A stretch of DNA of 64,000 bases, from positions 28,831 to 92,830 of the forward strand of contig JAITMP010000025.1 in the NCBI GenBank assembly GCA_031277315.1. Direction: 5' to 3'. This document shows positions 9,847-18,992 of the stretch, in pieces; position 1 is the first letter of the stretch; each line of letters starts with the position of its first letter. This DNA comes from Zoogloeaceae bacterium. Lineage in GTDB: Bacteria; Pseudomonadota; Gammaproteobacteria; Burkholderiales; Rhodocyclaceae. Both the position numbers and the translations under genes were made by a program. Under the pieces are notes generated by a model. It was not told where the DNA came from, did not search any database, and saw nothing but the letters and a program-made list of their open reading frames with translations.

Positions 9847-11013
9847 TCAGGCGGCCACCGCGGCCAGCCCCTTGAGTTTGCGAACCGTATCCGCCAGCCC
9901 TTGCAGGAAGCGGGTAATGTCTTCCCGCGTGTTGGCGCGGCCCGGCGAGACGCGCAGCGCGCCCCGCGCGATGTCCGCCTCGACGCCCATCGCCAATAGC
10001 GTGCGCGACGGCTCGGGCGAAACGCTGGAGCAGGCCGAGCCGCTCGCCACGGCGAAGCCGGCGCGGTCGAGTTGCGCCACCAGCGTCTCGCCGTCGATGC
10101 CGGCGAGCGTGAAAAATGTCGTGTTCGGCAGGCGCGGCGCGTTGCGGCTGAAAATCGTCGCGCCGAGAGCGGCGATGCCGTCTTCGAGCGTCTCGCGCAG
10201 CGCCAGAAGACGCGCCGCGTCTTCCGCCAGCCGCGCCGCCGCCAGTTCGCAGGCGACGCCGAAACCGGCGATGGCGGCAACGTTCTCGGTGCCCGAGCGC
10301 AGGGCGCGCTCCTGACCGCCGCCGGAAATCAGCGGCGCGAGTTCGACGCGCTTGTCCAGCACCAGCGCGGCGGCGCCCTTCGGGCCGTAAATCTTGTGCG
10401 CCGACACGGTCAGCGCGTTGACGCCGGCAGCGGCGAGGGCGCGAAAATCAATCGCCACTTTTCCCAGCGCCTGCACCGCGTCGGTGTGGAAGCAGGCTTG
10501 GCCGCGCAACTGCGTTTGCGCTTGCGCCGCCAGCGCGGGAATGTCTTGCAGCACGCCGGTTTCGTTGTTGGCCAGCATCACCGATATCAGCGCCGGATTT
10601 TCCGCCAGCGCGGCGGCGAAAGCGGCTGGCGCAACACGGCCTTCGGCATCCACGGCAATCTCGCGTATTTTCCAGCCGAGGCGTTCGAGGTCGCGCGCCG
10701 GTTCGCGCACGCAGGGATGCTCGATCGCCGACACGGCGACAACGCCGGGCTTGAGGCGCGCCGCCGCGCCCTTGATGAACAGATTGTTGGCTTCCGAACC
10801 GCCGCTGGTGAACACCACTTCGGTCGGGTGCGCCCCCACCGCCGCCGCCACTTGCTGCCGCGCCGTGTCGACGGCGAGACGGGCGGCGCGGCCATATTCA
10901 TGGCGGCTGGACGGGTTGCCGTAGCGTTCCGTCAGGAACGGCAGCATCGCGCCCAGCACGCGCCCGTCGAGCGGCGTCGTGGCGTTGTGGTCGAGGCAGA
11001 TCGGCGCGAACAC
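9847..11013 (-). CDS. Second cysteine desulfurase of the IscS/NifS family
   Basis: 388 residues from a GTG start with GGGAG seven bases upstream. Same fold as the neighbouring IscS: cofactor Lys207 ([11 protein letters not shown]) and persulfide Cys328 (SGSACSSVS). It diverges strongly from IscS along its length and lacks IscS's long carboxy-terminal IscU-docking tail, which makes it more NifS-like. It sits between iscR and iscS, so it should be under IscR control. A dedicated partner is not evident; overlap with IscS or supply of sulfur to another acceptor are both possible. Confidence 0.93.
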   Translation of the reverse strand: MFAPICLDHNATTPLDGRVLGAMLPFLTERYGNPSSRHEYGRAARLAVDTARQQVAAAVGAHPTEVVFTSGGSEANNLFIKGAAARLKPGVVAVSAIEHPCVREPARDLERLGWKIREIAVDAEGRVAPAAFAAALAENPALISVMLANNETGVLQDIPALAAQAQTQLRGQACFHTDAVQALGKVAIDFRALAAAGVNALTVSAHKIYGPKGAAALVLDKRVELAPLISGGGQERALRSGTENVAAIAGFGVACELAAARLAEDAARLLALRETLEDGIAALGATIFSRNAPRLPNTTFFTLAGIDGETLVAQLDRAGFAVASGSACSSVSPEPSRTLLAMGVEADIARGALRVSPGRANTREDITRFLQGLADTVRKLKGLAAVAA

Positions 11014-11032
11014 GCGAAGCTCCCGGTGAATC

Positions 11033-11515
11033 TCAGACCGGCACCGCCACGCCGCTGTGCCGCGTTCCGCGCAGACGGTTGTCGAGGGTGATTGTCGCCG
11101 CGATGGCTTTCGCCTTCGGCTGCTCCACCAGATTGAGGAGCGAAACCGAGGCGAGGTATTCGTGCATGCGCTTGTTGAGGTTGGTCCACAGATCGTGGGT
11201 CATGCAGCGTTCCTCGTCCCGGCAGTTTTCGCGCCCGCCGCAATTGGTGGCGTCGAGCGGCTCGTCGACCGCCGCGATGATGTCGGCGACGCTCACTTCG
11301 CTCATCACGCGCGCCAGACGGTAGCCGCCGCCGGGGCCGCGCACGCTGGCGACGATGCCGTGGCGGCGCAGCTTGCCGAACAACTGCTCCAGATAGGACA
11401 GGGAAATTTTCTGCCGCTCGCTGATGCCGGCCAGCGTCACCGGCCCTTTGCTTTGGCGCTGCGCCAGATCAATCATTGCCGTCACCGCGAAACGGCCTTT
11501 GGTTGTCAGTCTCAT
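11033..11515 (-). CDS. iscR: Rrf2-family [2Fe-2S] regulator IscR
   Basis: 160 residues. Winged-helix repressor of the isc operon, sensing demand for clusters through its own [2Fe-2S] centre. The ligands Cys92, Cys98, Cys104 and His107 are all present at the canonical spacing (NCGGRENCRDEERCMTH). The start MRLTTKGRFAVTAM is the standard one; a longer frame would include the promoter. First gene of the isc operon. Confidence 0.97.
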   Translation of the reverse strand: MRLTTKGRFAVTAMIDLAQRQSKGPVTLAGISERQKISLSYLEQLFGKLRRHGIVASVRGPGGGYRLARVMSEVSVADIIAAVDEPLDATNCGGRENCRDEERCMTHDLWTNLNKRMHEYLASVSLLNLVEQPKAKAIAATITLDNRLRGTRHSGVAVPV

Positions 11516-11568
11516 GTTTCGATCCTCTCCAAAAAAGAACGCTTGCGCGTCCGATATCTGAACTATTA

Positions 11569-11593
11569 ATACCTGAACTATTAGGTCGACTAT
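11569..11593 (-). promoter_or_regulatory. IscR type-1 binding site
   Basis: 25-bp imperfect palindrome; on the minus strand its halves are ATAGTCGAC and TTCAGGTAT with a 7-base centre. This fits the published type-1 pattern (ATASYYGAC, 7 bases, GTCRRSTAT) with one mismatch in the halves. It covers the -10 box and start point of the iscR promoter, as expected for autorepression by holo-IscR. A repeat TGAACTATTA next to it and an ATAGTTGA half-site near 11622 may be additional contacts. Confidence 0.8.
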
Positions 11594-11617
11594 ACAAAAG
11601 CCTGTCGGCTCGGTCAA
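11589..11617 (-). promoter_or_regulatory. Sigma-70 promoter of the isc operon
   Basis: TTGACC (11612-11617) and TATAGT (11589-11594) with a 17-base spacer on the minus strand. Start of transcription is predicted near 11582, about 65 bases before iscR. The -35 box lies just past the cysE stop at 11622. Confidence 0.82.
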
Positions 11618-11621
11618 CTAT

Positions 11622-12374
11622 TTACTCAACTATTTTACTCAGGTACTGCGGATCGAACTTGTCGGCCGTGGCCAGTTCATCAGCCTTGCAAACGCCGGTT
11701 TGTTCAAGAAATTTCAATAACTTATCAAGCCGCTTGTCGGTATCGACGGCATGATCGAGGAGGCCGTGAATGGCTTGCGACAGCGGATCGTCCTGGCTCC
11801 CGCTCACGGCATAAGCCGAAAAACCCATCTGACCGGCCTTGATCTCGCGGGCAATTTCGCTGCGGTCTTCGATGATGCGGGCCGGGATGCCGACGGCGGT
11901 CGCCCGCGCCGGCACGTCGCGCACGACGACGGCATTGGAGCCGACCTTGGCGCCCTCGCCCAGCGTGATCGGGCCGAGCACTTTGGCGCCGGCGCCGATC
12001 ACCACGCCGTTGGCCAGCGTCGGATGGCGCTTGCCGCTGTTCCATGACGTGCCGCCGAGCGTGACGCCGTGATACAGCGTGCAATCGTCGCCGATGGTCG
12101 CCGTCTCGCCGATCACGACGCCCATGCCGTGGTCGATGAAAAAGCGGCGGCCGATGCCCGCGCCGGGGTGAATCTCGATGCCGGTGAGCCAGCGCGCGAC
12201 GTGTGAATTCAGGCGCGCCAGCCACTTCAGGCCGTGGCCCCACAGCCAGTGCGAGACGCGATGAAAAATCAGCGCGTGCAGGCCCGGATAGCAAGTCAAC
12301 ACCTCCCAGCGGTTGCGGGCGGCGGGATCGCGGTCGAATACGCAGGCGATGTCTTCACGCAAACGGTCGAACAT
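11622..12374 (-). CDS. cysE: Serine O-acetyltransferase
   Basis: 250 residues from ATG at 12374 with AAAGGAAG upstream. Makes O-acetylserine from serine and acetyl-CoA, the first step of cysteine synthesis. The amino-terminal helical part is followed by a left-handed beta helix of hexapeptide repeats ([28 protein letters not shown] onward in segments) with the active-site DHG and the HPTL loop. Placement just ahead of iscR links cysteine supply to sulfur use by IscS; this trmJ-cysE-iscR order is frequent in betaproteobacteria. Confidence 0.95.
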   Translation of the reverse strand: MFDRLREDIACVFDRDPAARNRWEVLTCYPGLHALIFHRVSHWLWGHGLKWLARLNSHVARWLTGIEIHPGAGIGRRFFIDHGMGVVIGETATIGDDCTLYHGVTLGGTSWNSGKRHPTLANGVVIGAGAKVLGPITLGEGAKVGSNAVVVRDVPARATAVGIPARIIEDRSEIAREIKAGQMGFSAYAVSGSQDDPLSQAIHGLLDHAVDTDKRLDKLLKFLEQTGVCKADELATADKFDPQYLSKIVE

Positions 12375-12452
12375 CTCGGCTTCCTTTTGGCTTTCTTTCT
12401 GATGGATGACGCATACCGGCATGGTACAAAAAACCTACGGTTTTAATCAACT

Positions 12453-13190
12453 TTAATCAACTTTGCTTCCCGGCGGCATGAAGGTTTTCAGCATGCCGCG
12501 CAGCAGGCTGATCTCGTCGCGCTCAAGGCCGATGCGGTCGAACAGGCGGCGCAAGCGCGGCATCAGGCGTTTGGGATGGGCCGGATCGAGAAAGCCGCTG
12601 TGCGTGACGGCGGCTTCGAGGTGGGCGTAGAAACGGCGGATCTCCTCCGCCGTTGCCGGCGGATGCGCCGGCGCGCGCGGCGCGCCGGGGTCGAGCGCGG
12701 CCAGACGCAGCTCGTAGCACATCACCTGCACCGCCGAGGCGAGGTTGAGCGAGGAATACGCCGGATCGGCCGGAATCACCACCGGCAAGCGGCACAGCGC
12801 CACCTCCTCGTTCGACAGCCCCGCCGTCTCGTTGCCGAACACCAGCGCCACCGGGCCGTGGACGGCGGCGGCGGCGATTTGCGGCGCGGCTTCGCGCGCC
12901 CATTGCGGCGGCGGCGCCATCTCGCGGCGGCGCGCCGTCATGGCGGCGGCGAACACCGTGCCGCCCAGCGCCGCCTCCAGCGTGCCGCAGACGACGGCAT
13001 GGTCGAGCACGTCGCGCGCGTTCGCGGCGCGAGCGCCGGCGACATCGTCGGCGTCCGGCGGCGGATTCACCAGATACAGCCGCGACAGCCCCATCGTTTT
13101 CATGGCGCGGGCGGCGGCGCCGACGTTGCCGGGATGGCTCGGATGGGAGAGGACGATGCGGATGCGGTCGAGAATTTCGGGATCGTTCAT
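12453..13190 (-). CDS. trmJ: tRNA (cytidine/uridine-32-2'-O)-methyltransferase TrmJ
   Basis: 245 residues. SPOUT-class enzyme that methylates the ribose of residue 32 in several tRNAs. The knot motifs are visible: [17 protein letters not shown] near residue 17, [14 protein letters not shown] near 115, and [22 protein letters not shown] near 135. Start chosen at [10 protein letters not shown]; the longer frame gives a non-conserved extension. Divergent from suhB. Confidence 0.95.
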   Translation of the reverse strand: MNDPEILDRIRIVLSHPSHPGNVGAAARAMKTMGLSRLYLVNPPPDADDVAGARAANARDVLDHAVVCGTLEAALGGTVFAAAMTARRREMAPPPQWAREAAPQIAAAAVHGPVALVFGNETAGLSNEEVALCRLPVVIPADPAYSSLNLASAVQVMCYELRLAALDPGAPRAPAHPPATAEEIRRFYAHLEAAVTHSGFLDPAHPKRLMPRLRRLFDRIGLERDEISLLRGMLKTFMPPGSKVD

Positions 13191-13288
13191 GTGAAGCGTT
13201 CGGATACAATGCGCTTTCTTCGCTGCCGCGCCGGATTGCAGCACGCTCATTTAAACATCGTCAGACACCGCCAAACACCGGATCCGCC

Positions 13289-14086
13289 ATGCACCCGACA
13301 CTCAATATCGCCGTCAAGGCCGCGCGCCGCGCCGGCGGCATCATCAACCGCGCCGCCCGCGACATCGAACTCATCAAGGTAGACACCAAGCGCGACAAGG
13401 ATTTCGTCACCGAAATCGACAAGGCCGCCGAAGCGGCCATCATCGAAACGCTGAAAGAGGCGTATCCGGATCACGCGATTCTAGCAGAGGAGTCCGGCGC
13501 TTCCGGCGACTCTGAATACGTCTGGATCATCGACCCGCTCGACGGCACCACCAACTTCATCCACGGCTTTCCGCAATACTGCGTCTCAATCGCCCAGCAG
13601 CATCGGGGCACGCTCCAGCACGCGGTGGTCTACGACCCGGCGCGCAACGAACTGTTCACCGCCAGCAAGGGCGCCGGCGCTTTCCTCAACGATCGGCGCA
13701 TCCGCGTCTCGAAGCGGTTCAAGCTCAACGAATCGCTGATCGGCACCGGCTTCCCCTTCCGCTACTTCGAGCACGTCGACGCCTATCTCGGCATTCTGCG
13801 CGAGATGATGCGCAAAGCCGCCGGCGTGCGCCGCCCCGGCGCAGTGGCGCTCGATCTCGCCTGGGTCGCCGCCGGCCGCATCGACGGCTTCTGGGAATTC
13901 GGCCTCGCGCCCTGGGACATCGCCGGCGGGGCGCTGCTCATCGCCGAAGCCGGCGGCCTCGTCGGCGATCTGGCCGGCGAAGCCCGCTACCTCGAAACCG
14001 GCAACATCGTCGGCGGCAACCCGAAAATTTTCGTCCAGCTTCTGCAAATCATCGCGCCGCACCTGCATGCCGGGCTGCAAGCGTGA
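13289..14086 (+). CDS. suhB: Inositol-1-monophosphatase SuhB
   Basis: 265 residues. Lithium-sensitive phosphatase; SuhB also binds the rRNA antitermination complex in Escherichia coli. Metal-binding motifs are EESG (near residue 68), DPLDGTTNF (near 85-93) and [15 protein letters not shown] (near 211). Divergently transcribed from trmJ, an arrangement common in beta- and gammaproteobacteria. Confidence 0.95.
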   Translation: MHPTLNIAVKAARRAGGIINRAARDIELIKVDTKRDKDFVTEIDKAAEAAIIETLKEAYPDHAILAEESGASGDSEYVWIIDPLDGTTNFIHGFPQYCVSIAQQHRGTLQHAVVYDPARNELFTASKGAGAFLNDRRIRVSKRFKLNESLIGTGFPFRYFEHVDAYLGILREMMRKAAGVRRPGAVALDLAWVAAGRIDGFWEFGLAPWDIAGGALLIAEAGGLVGDLAGEARYLETGNIVGGNPKIFVQLLQIIAPHLHAGLQA

Positions 14087-14146
14087 GTTGACGGACGCGC
14101 TTGCATCAGCCCGCGAATTGCCGGAAAGTGAGAGCGTGACACAGCC

Positions 14147-15175
14147 ATGCGCGACGAACCTCTGAATCCCGCCGCTCCCTCCTCACCGGCGCCCGGCGCG
14201 CTGGTGGATCAATATGGCCGGCGGATCACCTACCTGCGCCTGTCGATCACCGACCGCTGCGACTTCCGCTGCTTCTACTGCATGGCGGAAGAAATGGAAT
14301 TTCTCCCGCGCGATCACCTGCTGAGTCTGGAAGAATGCCTGCGCGTCATCCGCGCCTTCGTCGACATGGGCGTGAGCAAGGTGCGCATCACCGGCGGCGA
14401 GCCGCTGGTGCGCCGCAACGCCCTCTGGCTGATGCGCGACGCGGCCCGGCTCGAAGGCTTGCGCGAACTGGTCGTCACCACCAACGGCTCACAACTCGAA
14501 CGCCACGCCGCCGACATGCGCGCAGCGGGCGTGCGGCGCGTCAACATCAGCCTCGACACGCTGCGGGCGGACCGCTTCAAGACCATCACCCGCGTCGGCG
14601 ACCTGTCCAAAGTCCTGCGCGGCATCGACGCCGCCGTCGCCGCCGGCTTCAACGGCATCAAGCTCAACACAGTCATGATGCGCGGCGTAAACGACGACGA
14701 ATTCATCGACCTCGCGCATTTCGCCGTCGACAAAGGCATCGACCTCTCCTTCATCGAAGAAATGCCGCTCGGCGAGGTCGACCGCGCCCGCGCCTACTTC
14801 GGTTCCGACGAAGCCCTCGCCCTGCTGCGGCCACACTTTGAACTCGTCAGCTCGGAAGAAACCACCGGCGGACCGGCGCGCTACTGGCGCATCCCCGGCA
14901 CGCGCACCAAAATCGGTTTCATTTCGCCCCACTCGCACAACTTCTGCGACACCTGCAACCGCGTCCGCATCACCTGCAAAGGCGAGCTGTATCCCTGCCT
15001 CGGACAAAACGACGCCGTCTCCCTCATGCCGGCGCTGCGCGCCCACCCTGGCGACGACGCCCCGCTGCGCCAGGCCATCACCGACGCCATGGGCCTGAAA
15101 CCCAAAGGACACGAATTCGACCCCCAAGCCCCCGGCCCGCAACTGATCCGCTTCATGTCCATGACTGGCGGCTAA
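14147..15175 (+). CDS. moaA: GTP 3',8-cyclase MoaA
   Basis: 342 residues. Radical SAM enzyme for the first step of molybdenum cofactor synthesis. The SAM cluster ligands are Cys38, Cys42 and Cys45 (RCDFRCFYC); the second cluster's cysteines are in FCDTCNRVRITCKGELYPC near residues 266-283; the carboxy-terminal GG needed for activity is present. No Moco riboswitch was seen in the 60 bases upstream. The next Moco gene, mobA, is 1.9 kb away because of the island at 15176-17030. Confidence 0.96.
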   Translation: MRDEPLNPAAPSSPAPGALVDQYGRRITYLRLSITDRCDFRCFYCMAEEMEFLPRDHLLSLEECLRVIRAFVDMGVSKVRITGGEPLVRRNALWLMRDAARLEGLRELVVTTNGSQLERHAADMRAAGVRRVNISLDTLRADRFKTITRVGDLSKVLRGIDAAVAAGFNGIKLNTVMMRGVNDDEFIDLAHFAVDKGIDLSFIEEMPLGEVDRARAYFGSDEALALLRPHFELVSSEETTGGPARYWRIPGTRTKIGFISPHSHNFCDTCNRVRITCKGELYPCLGQNDAVSLMPALRAHPGDDAPLRQAITDAMGLKPKGHEFDPQAPGPQLIRFMSMTGG

Positions 15176-15178
15176 AAC

Positions 15179-15199
15179 GGGCTGAGCGCAGCAAAGCCC
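15179..15199. repeat. REP element upstream of the RAYT gene
   Basis: GGGCT ... AGCCC stem with GAGCGCAGCAA inside, the same core as the REPs at 15828, 15899, 16410, 16481, 34699 and 54751. Four bases after the moaA stop; may also serve as its terminator. Confidence 0.75.
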
Positions 15200-15247
15200 A
15201 GCATCCGACGTTCAACACCCAAAACGCCCAATGCCGGAAACAACAGC

Positions 15248-15775
15248 ATGAAATACAAACGCGCATGGCAAGCTGGCGGCGCGTATTTCTTCACGGTCAA
15301 TCTGGCTGAGCGATCCCGCACATTGCTGCTGGATCACATCGACCGCTTGCGCGACACAGTGCGTGACGTAAAACAGAATCACCCATTCGACATCCTGGCC
15401 TGGGTGGTGTTGCCGGATCACCTGCACACCATCTGGTCCCTGCCTGAAAGCGACAATGATTGCGCCATGCGCTGGATGCTCATCAAGGCCGGTTTTTCCC
15501 GCGGCATTCCAAAAGAAGAAACGATACGCGCCACGCGGCAGCGCAAACGCGAGCGGGGAATATGGCAACGGCGCTTCTGGGAACATTTGATTACCGACGA
15601 AAATGACCTGCAACGGCATATGGATTACGTCCACATCAATCCGGTCAAGCACGGCCATGTTGCGCGGGCTTCGGAGTGGCCGTACAGTTCCATACACCGT
15701 TATATCCGCCAAGGCTGGATGACGGAAAACTGGGCTGCGGAGACAAATGAGCGCTTTGCTGCTGGAGAGCGATAA
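15248..15775 (+). CDS. REP-associated tyrosine transposase (RAYT)
   Basis: 175 residues of the TnpA_REP/IS200-like Y1 family. The HUH metal motif is HLH in VVLPDHLHTIWSLPE (near residue 58-60), and the nucleophile region is HMDYVHINPVKHGHV with Tyr at about 136; both are typical. Such enzymes cut single-stranded REP sequences and are thought to spread REPs without being flanked by insertion-sequence ends. REP elements on both sides (15179, 15828) are its likely substrates. Intact and probably functional. Confidence 0.93.
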   Translation: MKYKRAWQAGGAYFFTVNLAERSRTLLLDHIDRLRDTVRDVKQNHPFDILAWVVLPDHLHTIWSLPESDNDCAMRWMLIKAGFSRGIPKEETIRATRQRKRERGIWQRRFWEHLITDENDLQRHMDYVHINPVKHGHVARASEWPYSSIHRYIRQGWMTENWAAETNERFAAGER

Positions 15776-15823
15776 TGATGTTAGGCTTTGTCACGCCTCG
15801 TTTCGCGGCTTGGACCGAATCTC

Positions 15824-15934
15824 ATAGGTTGGGCTGCGCGAAGCAAAGCCCAACATTGGCGGTAACAATGAGCGCCGCAGTCTTGTTTTGCTTCACATGT
15901 TGGGCTTCGCTGTGCTCAGCCCAACCTACGTGAA
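15824..15934. repeat. 111-bp REP pair (BIME), copy A
   Basis: Two inverted REPs, 15828-15854 (GTTGGGCT ... AGCCCAAC) and 15899-15925 (opposite orientation), joined by a 44-base linker. Nearly the whole unit recurs at 16406-16516, including the linker segment GAGCGCCGCAGTCTTG. Confidence 0.9.
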
Positions 15935-15992
15935 CTGCTCTGATTAGCGATTTTCTTCCTACAAAAGCCGCTTCACCTGCTTCTCCGCAAAC

Positions 15993-16379
15993 ATGCCCAT
16001 AACCAATTTGACATGTGGCTTGCCTTGGAGGCATCCTGCGGTAATCCTTGCTGTGGCAATAGTCTTTATAGGTCTTGCGGCAATTTATATCGAAACATTT
16101 GTTCTTCCCCCGGACAGTCCTTATACCCCCTTTGCTCAAAAAAATCTTTTACTTACTATTGCCTCGATAGCCGGTTCAGTGCTATGGGCATACCTTGTTC
16201 TTTGCATGATTGCATGGCCGTTTGAATATTTGCCAAACAGGTCTTTAACCCTTCCCTCCGACATCTATGAGAGACGCGAAAAAATCATGATTGGCCTTGG
16301 TTATTTACTTGAGGTTATTACAATATTATTTGGAATGTATATAGTGTACCGAGATCTTGCATATATGCAAACGTTATAA
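15993..16379 (+). CDS. Small hypothetical membrane protein
   Basis: 128 residues, AT-rich relative to the chromosome. Three hydrophobic segments are visible at about residues 16-37, 51-75 and 97-120, suggesting an inner-membrane protein with a short polar loop after segment two. No recognisable family and no clear ribosome binding site, so the start is uncertain. It lies exactly between the two 111-bp REP pairs, which could have moved or could delete it by recombination. Confidence 0.5.
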   Translation: MPITNLTCGLPWRHPAVILAVAIVFIGLAAIYIETFVLPPDSPYTPFAQKNLLLTIASIAGSVLWAYLVLCMIAWPFEYLPNRSLTLPSDIYERREKIMIGLGYLLEVITILFGMYIVYRDLAYMQTL

Positions 16380-16405
16380 CAACATCAATAGCCCACTCAG
16401 AGTTC

Positions 16406-16516
16406 ATAGGTTGGGCTGCGCGAAGCAAAGCTCAACATGGACGGTGGCAGTGAGCGCCGCAGTCTTGTTTTGCTTCACATGTTGGGCTTCGCTGTGCTCA
16501 GCCCAATCTACGCGAA
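16406..16516. repeat. 111-bp REP pair (BIME), copy B
   Basis: Direct repeat of copy A, with REPs at 16410-16436 and 16481-16507. Differences are scattered substitutions, for example AGCTCAAC for AGCCCAAC and CCCAATC for CCCAACC at the stem ends. Confidence 0.9.
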
Positions 16517-16557
16517 CTAAAACGGTTTCGTTTAAATCCTTTGACAGGAGATTTCCA

Positions 16558-17022
16558 GTGGAGCAACTGAAAAAACTGATAAGCACTTTCGTCCAAGGGA
16601 TCGCCTTCGGTGCCGGGTTTTTTATTGTGACCTGGGGCGTATATTTCCTGTTTCAAGGAACATCGTTGGAGAAGCAATGGGCAAGTGCGGACACCGGCGC
16701 CGAATCCATGTCAAGTCAGAATTTTCGGACCGAATGGAACGCCGCGAAGAAGCTGACCATTTCTAACGTTGAAGAGCATATTGCCGGCGACCGCACGTAC
16801 TTCACTGGAACAGTTACAAATAACGGCGACATGCCTGCATCTGCAATCAGCATCGAGGTCAACCTGTTCAAGCAGGATAAATTCGTCGATCAGTACTCCA
16901 CTTACATATCCAGCACAGTTAGTCCAGGCGAGTCTCGATATTTCAAGATTTCGTGCGGGTGTAAAGATACTCCACCCGCAGAACATGACAGCTACAAAAT
17001 CCAAGTGTCTGGCGGCTTCTAG
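16558..17022 (+). CDS. Membrane-anchored FxLYD-like domain protein
   Basis: 154 residues from a GTG start with AGGAG seven bases upstream; a longer frame would run into the REP pair. One membrane segment near residues 12-32 (GIAFGAGFFIVTWGVYFLF) and an outside domain with the pattern YFTGTVTNNGDMPASAISIEVNLF ... VSPGESRYFKI in pieces, as in FxLYD beta-sandwich domains. Function unknown; such domains are common in cell-surface proteins. Part of the island between moaA and mobA. Confidence 0.65.
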   Translation: MEQLKKLISTFVQGIAFGAGFFIVTWGVYFLFQGTSLEKQWASADTGAESMSSQNFRTEWNAAKKLTISNVEEHIAGDRTYFTGTVTNNGDMPASAISIEVNLFKQDKFVDQYSTYISSTVSPGESRYFKISCGCKDTPPAEHDSYKIQVSGGF

Positions 17023-17041
17023 CGCACGGAGCATGAGCCGC

Positions 17042-17611
17042 ATGAAAATAACCGGCCTCATCCTCGCTGGCGGTTTGGGCCGGCGCATGGGCGGGCGCGA
17101 CAAGGGGCTGCAATCTTTTCGCGGCAAACCGCTGGCGGCGTGGGCCATTGAACGCCTCGCGCCGCAGGTTGACACCCTGCTCGTCAACGCCAACCAGAAT
17201 CCGGATGCTTACACCGCTTTCGGCCATCCCGTTGTCACCGACCGCATCGGCGGCTTCGCCGGCCCGCTAGCCGGCGTGCACGCCGGCTTGTCCATCTGCG
17301 AAACGCCGCTGCTCCTCAGTGCGCCCTGCGATTCGCCCTTCCTGCCGGACGATCTGGCGGCGCGGCTGCGCGCGGCGCTGGAGGCGGCGGATGCCGAAAT
17401 CGCCGTGGCGAGAACCGGCCAGCGGCGGCATTCGGTATTCGCCCTGCTCCGCCGCGAAACGCTCGCCAGCCTGACGGCTTTTCTCGCCGCCGGCGGCCGC
17501 AAGGTCGAAGCCTGGCACGCCACGCTGCGCACAGCCGAAGCGCCGTTCGCCGACGAACACGCTTTCGCCAACATCAATACACTCGAAGAATTGGGTCAGT
17601 TGGAGCCGTAA
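17042..17611 (+). CDS. mobA: Molybdenum cofactor guanylyltransferase MobA
   Basis: 189 residues. Couples GTP to molybdopterin to make the bis-MGD cofactor. The nucleotide-binding signature GLILAGGLGRRMGGRDKGLQ is at residues 5-24, with SAPCDSPFLP near 98-107. GGAG at 17028-17031 is well spaced for the ATG at 17042 and too close for the one at 17033. Ends four bases before the convergent rmuC. Confidence 0.94.
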   Translation: MKITGLILAGGLGRRMGGRDKGLQSFRGKPLAAWAIERLAPQVDTLLVNANQNPDAYTAFGHPVVTDRIGGFAGPLAGVHAGLSICETPLLLSAPCDSPFLPDDLAARLRAALEAADAEIAVARTGQRRHSVFALLRRETLASLTAFLAAGGRKVEAWHATLRTAEAPFADEHAFANINTLEELGQLEP

Positions 17612-17615
17612 ACGT

Positions 17616-18935
17616 CTACTGCGGTTCGGGAGGCAGGGATGGCTCCTTCGGCGCGGCGGCGAGCGGCGACGGCTCGATGCCGTCCAGATCGACGCCTTCG
17701 ATGCGGGCGAAGTGGCCGGTGATTTTCCGGCTGCTGATCTGCACGTCCTGCACGTCCTTCTGCGCCAGGTCGATATGCGCGGCCAGCTTCTGCATGCGCT
17801 CGTCGAAGCGGGCGAAATCCTTCGCCAGCTTGCCCAGCGCATCCTTGATGATGTGAATCTGACGCCGCGTTTCAACATCCTTCAGCACCGCGCGGGCGGT
17901 GTTGAGAACAGCCATCAAGGTCGTCGGCGAGACGATCCAGACGCGCTTCTGCAAGGCATGGTTCACCACTTCGGCGTGGTAAGCGTGAATCTCGGCGAAG
18001 ACGGCCTCCGCCGGCACGAACATCACGGCGCCGTCGGAGGTTTCGTTGGCGATGATGTACTTCGAGGCGATGGCGTCGATGTGTCGCTTCAGGTCGGCGC
18101 GGAAACCCGTCTGCGCGGCGCGGCGCTCGAACTCGGCGGCGTCCGGCGCAAACATGCGATGGTAATTTTCGAGCGGAAACTTGGCGTCCACCGCCACCAG
18201 GCCAGTCGGCTCGGGCAGCCTCAGCACGCAATCGGCGCGCATGCCGTTGGAGAGGGTGTGCTGGAACGCGAAGCTGCCCGGCGGCAGGATGTTGCGCACC
18301 AGCGCCTCCAACTGCACTTCGCCGAACGCGCCGCGCGCCTTCTTGTCGCCGAGCAATTCCTGCAAGCCGACGACGTTGCTGGTCAAGCCGTCGATCTTCT
18401 TCTGCGCCTCGTCGATGGTCGCCAGCCGCGCCATGACATTGGCAAACGTCTCATTGGTCTTCTTGAAGCCTTCGTCAAGGCGCTCGCTGACGCGACCGCT
18501 GATCTGTTCCAGCCGCTCGTTGATGCCGCGAGTCAGGCTTTCCATGCTGGCGGAAAGCTGCGCCGTGGCCTGCGCCAGCCCCGTTTGCAGCAGCGCGCGA
18601 TCGGCGCGCGCCTGCTCGGCCTGCGTCGTCATGATTCGCTCGATGACCTGGGCGCGCAACTGATCCTGCCGCGCCTGAAAAGAGGCATTCAATTCCGCCA
18701 GCGTCTTCTGCAGCCGCTCGCCCGACTCGGCGCTCTGCGAGAGAAAACGGTCGCCCTGACGATTGAGGCCGTCATGCACATCGGCCAGCATGGCGCGCTG
18801 CCCCTCCGCCAGCGTCGCTTCAACGCCAGCCGCCAAATCCCTTACCGCCGCCCGCAACACGGCAACGCGCCAAAGCACAAAAATCAACGCCCCGGCCACC
18901 GCCAGCAACAGCAAAACAATCCAGAAGTCGGGCAT
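17616..18935 (-). CDS. rmuC: DNA recombination protein RmuC
   Basis: 439 residues. One amino-terminal membrane segment (residues 5-25), a long coiled coil to about residue 190, and then the restriction-nuclease-like RmuC domain with the conserved RGAFGEVQLEALVRNILP and VDAKFPLENYHRM blocks. RmuC limits inversions at short inverted repeats; its exact activity is unsettled. It is convergent with mobA. Confidence 0.94.
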   Translation of the reverse strand: MPDFWIVLLLLAVAGALIFVLWRVAVLRAAVRDLAAGVEATLAEGQRAMLADVHDGLNRQGDRFLSQSAESGERLQKTLAELNASFQARQDQLRAQVIERIMTTQAEQARADRALLQTGLAQATAQLSASMESLTRGINERLEQISGRVSERLDEGFKKTNETFANVMARLATIDEAQKKIDGLTSNVVGLQELLGDKKARGAFGEVQLEALVRNILPPGSFAFQHTLSNGMRADCVLRLPEPTGLVAVDAKFPLENYHRMFAPDAAEFERRAAQTGFRADLKRHIDAIASKYIIANETSDGAVMFVPAEAVFAEIHAYHAEVVNHALQKRVWIVSPTTLMAVLNTARAVLKDVETRRQIHIIKDALGKLAKDFARFDERMQKLAAHIDLAQKDVQDVQISSRKITGHFARIEGVDLDGIEPSPLAAAPKEPSLPPEPQ

Positions 18936-18992
18936 GGTTTTCTCTTACTCTTTCATCAATGTTTTTTGCACTGTATCACCGTCGCGCCCCGC

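Noticed and set aside
14087..14146. Possible molybdenum-cofactor riboswitch before moaA
   Set aside because: The 60-base gap is too short and shows no matching hairpins.
15780..15786. GTTAGGC core after the RAYT gene
   Set aside because: No RYYYAAC partner or paired arms within 150 bases, so it is not an attC site.
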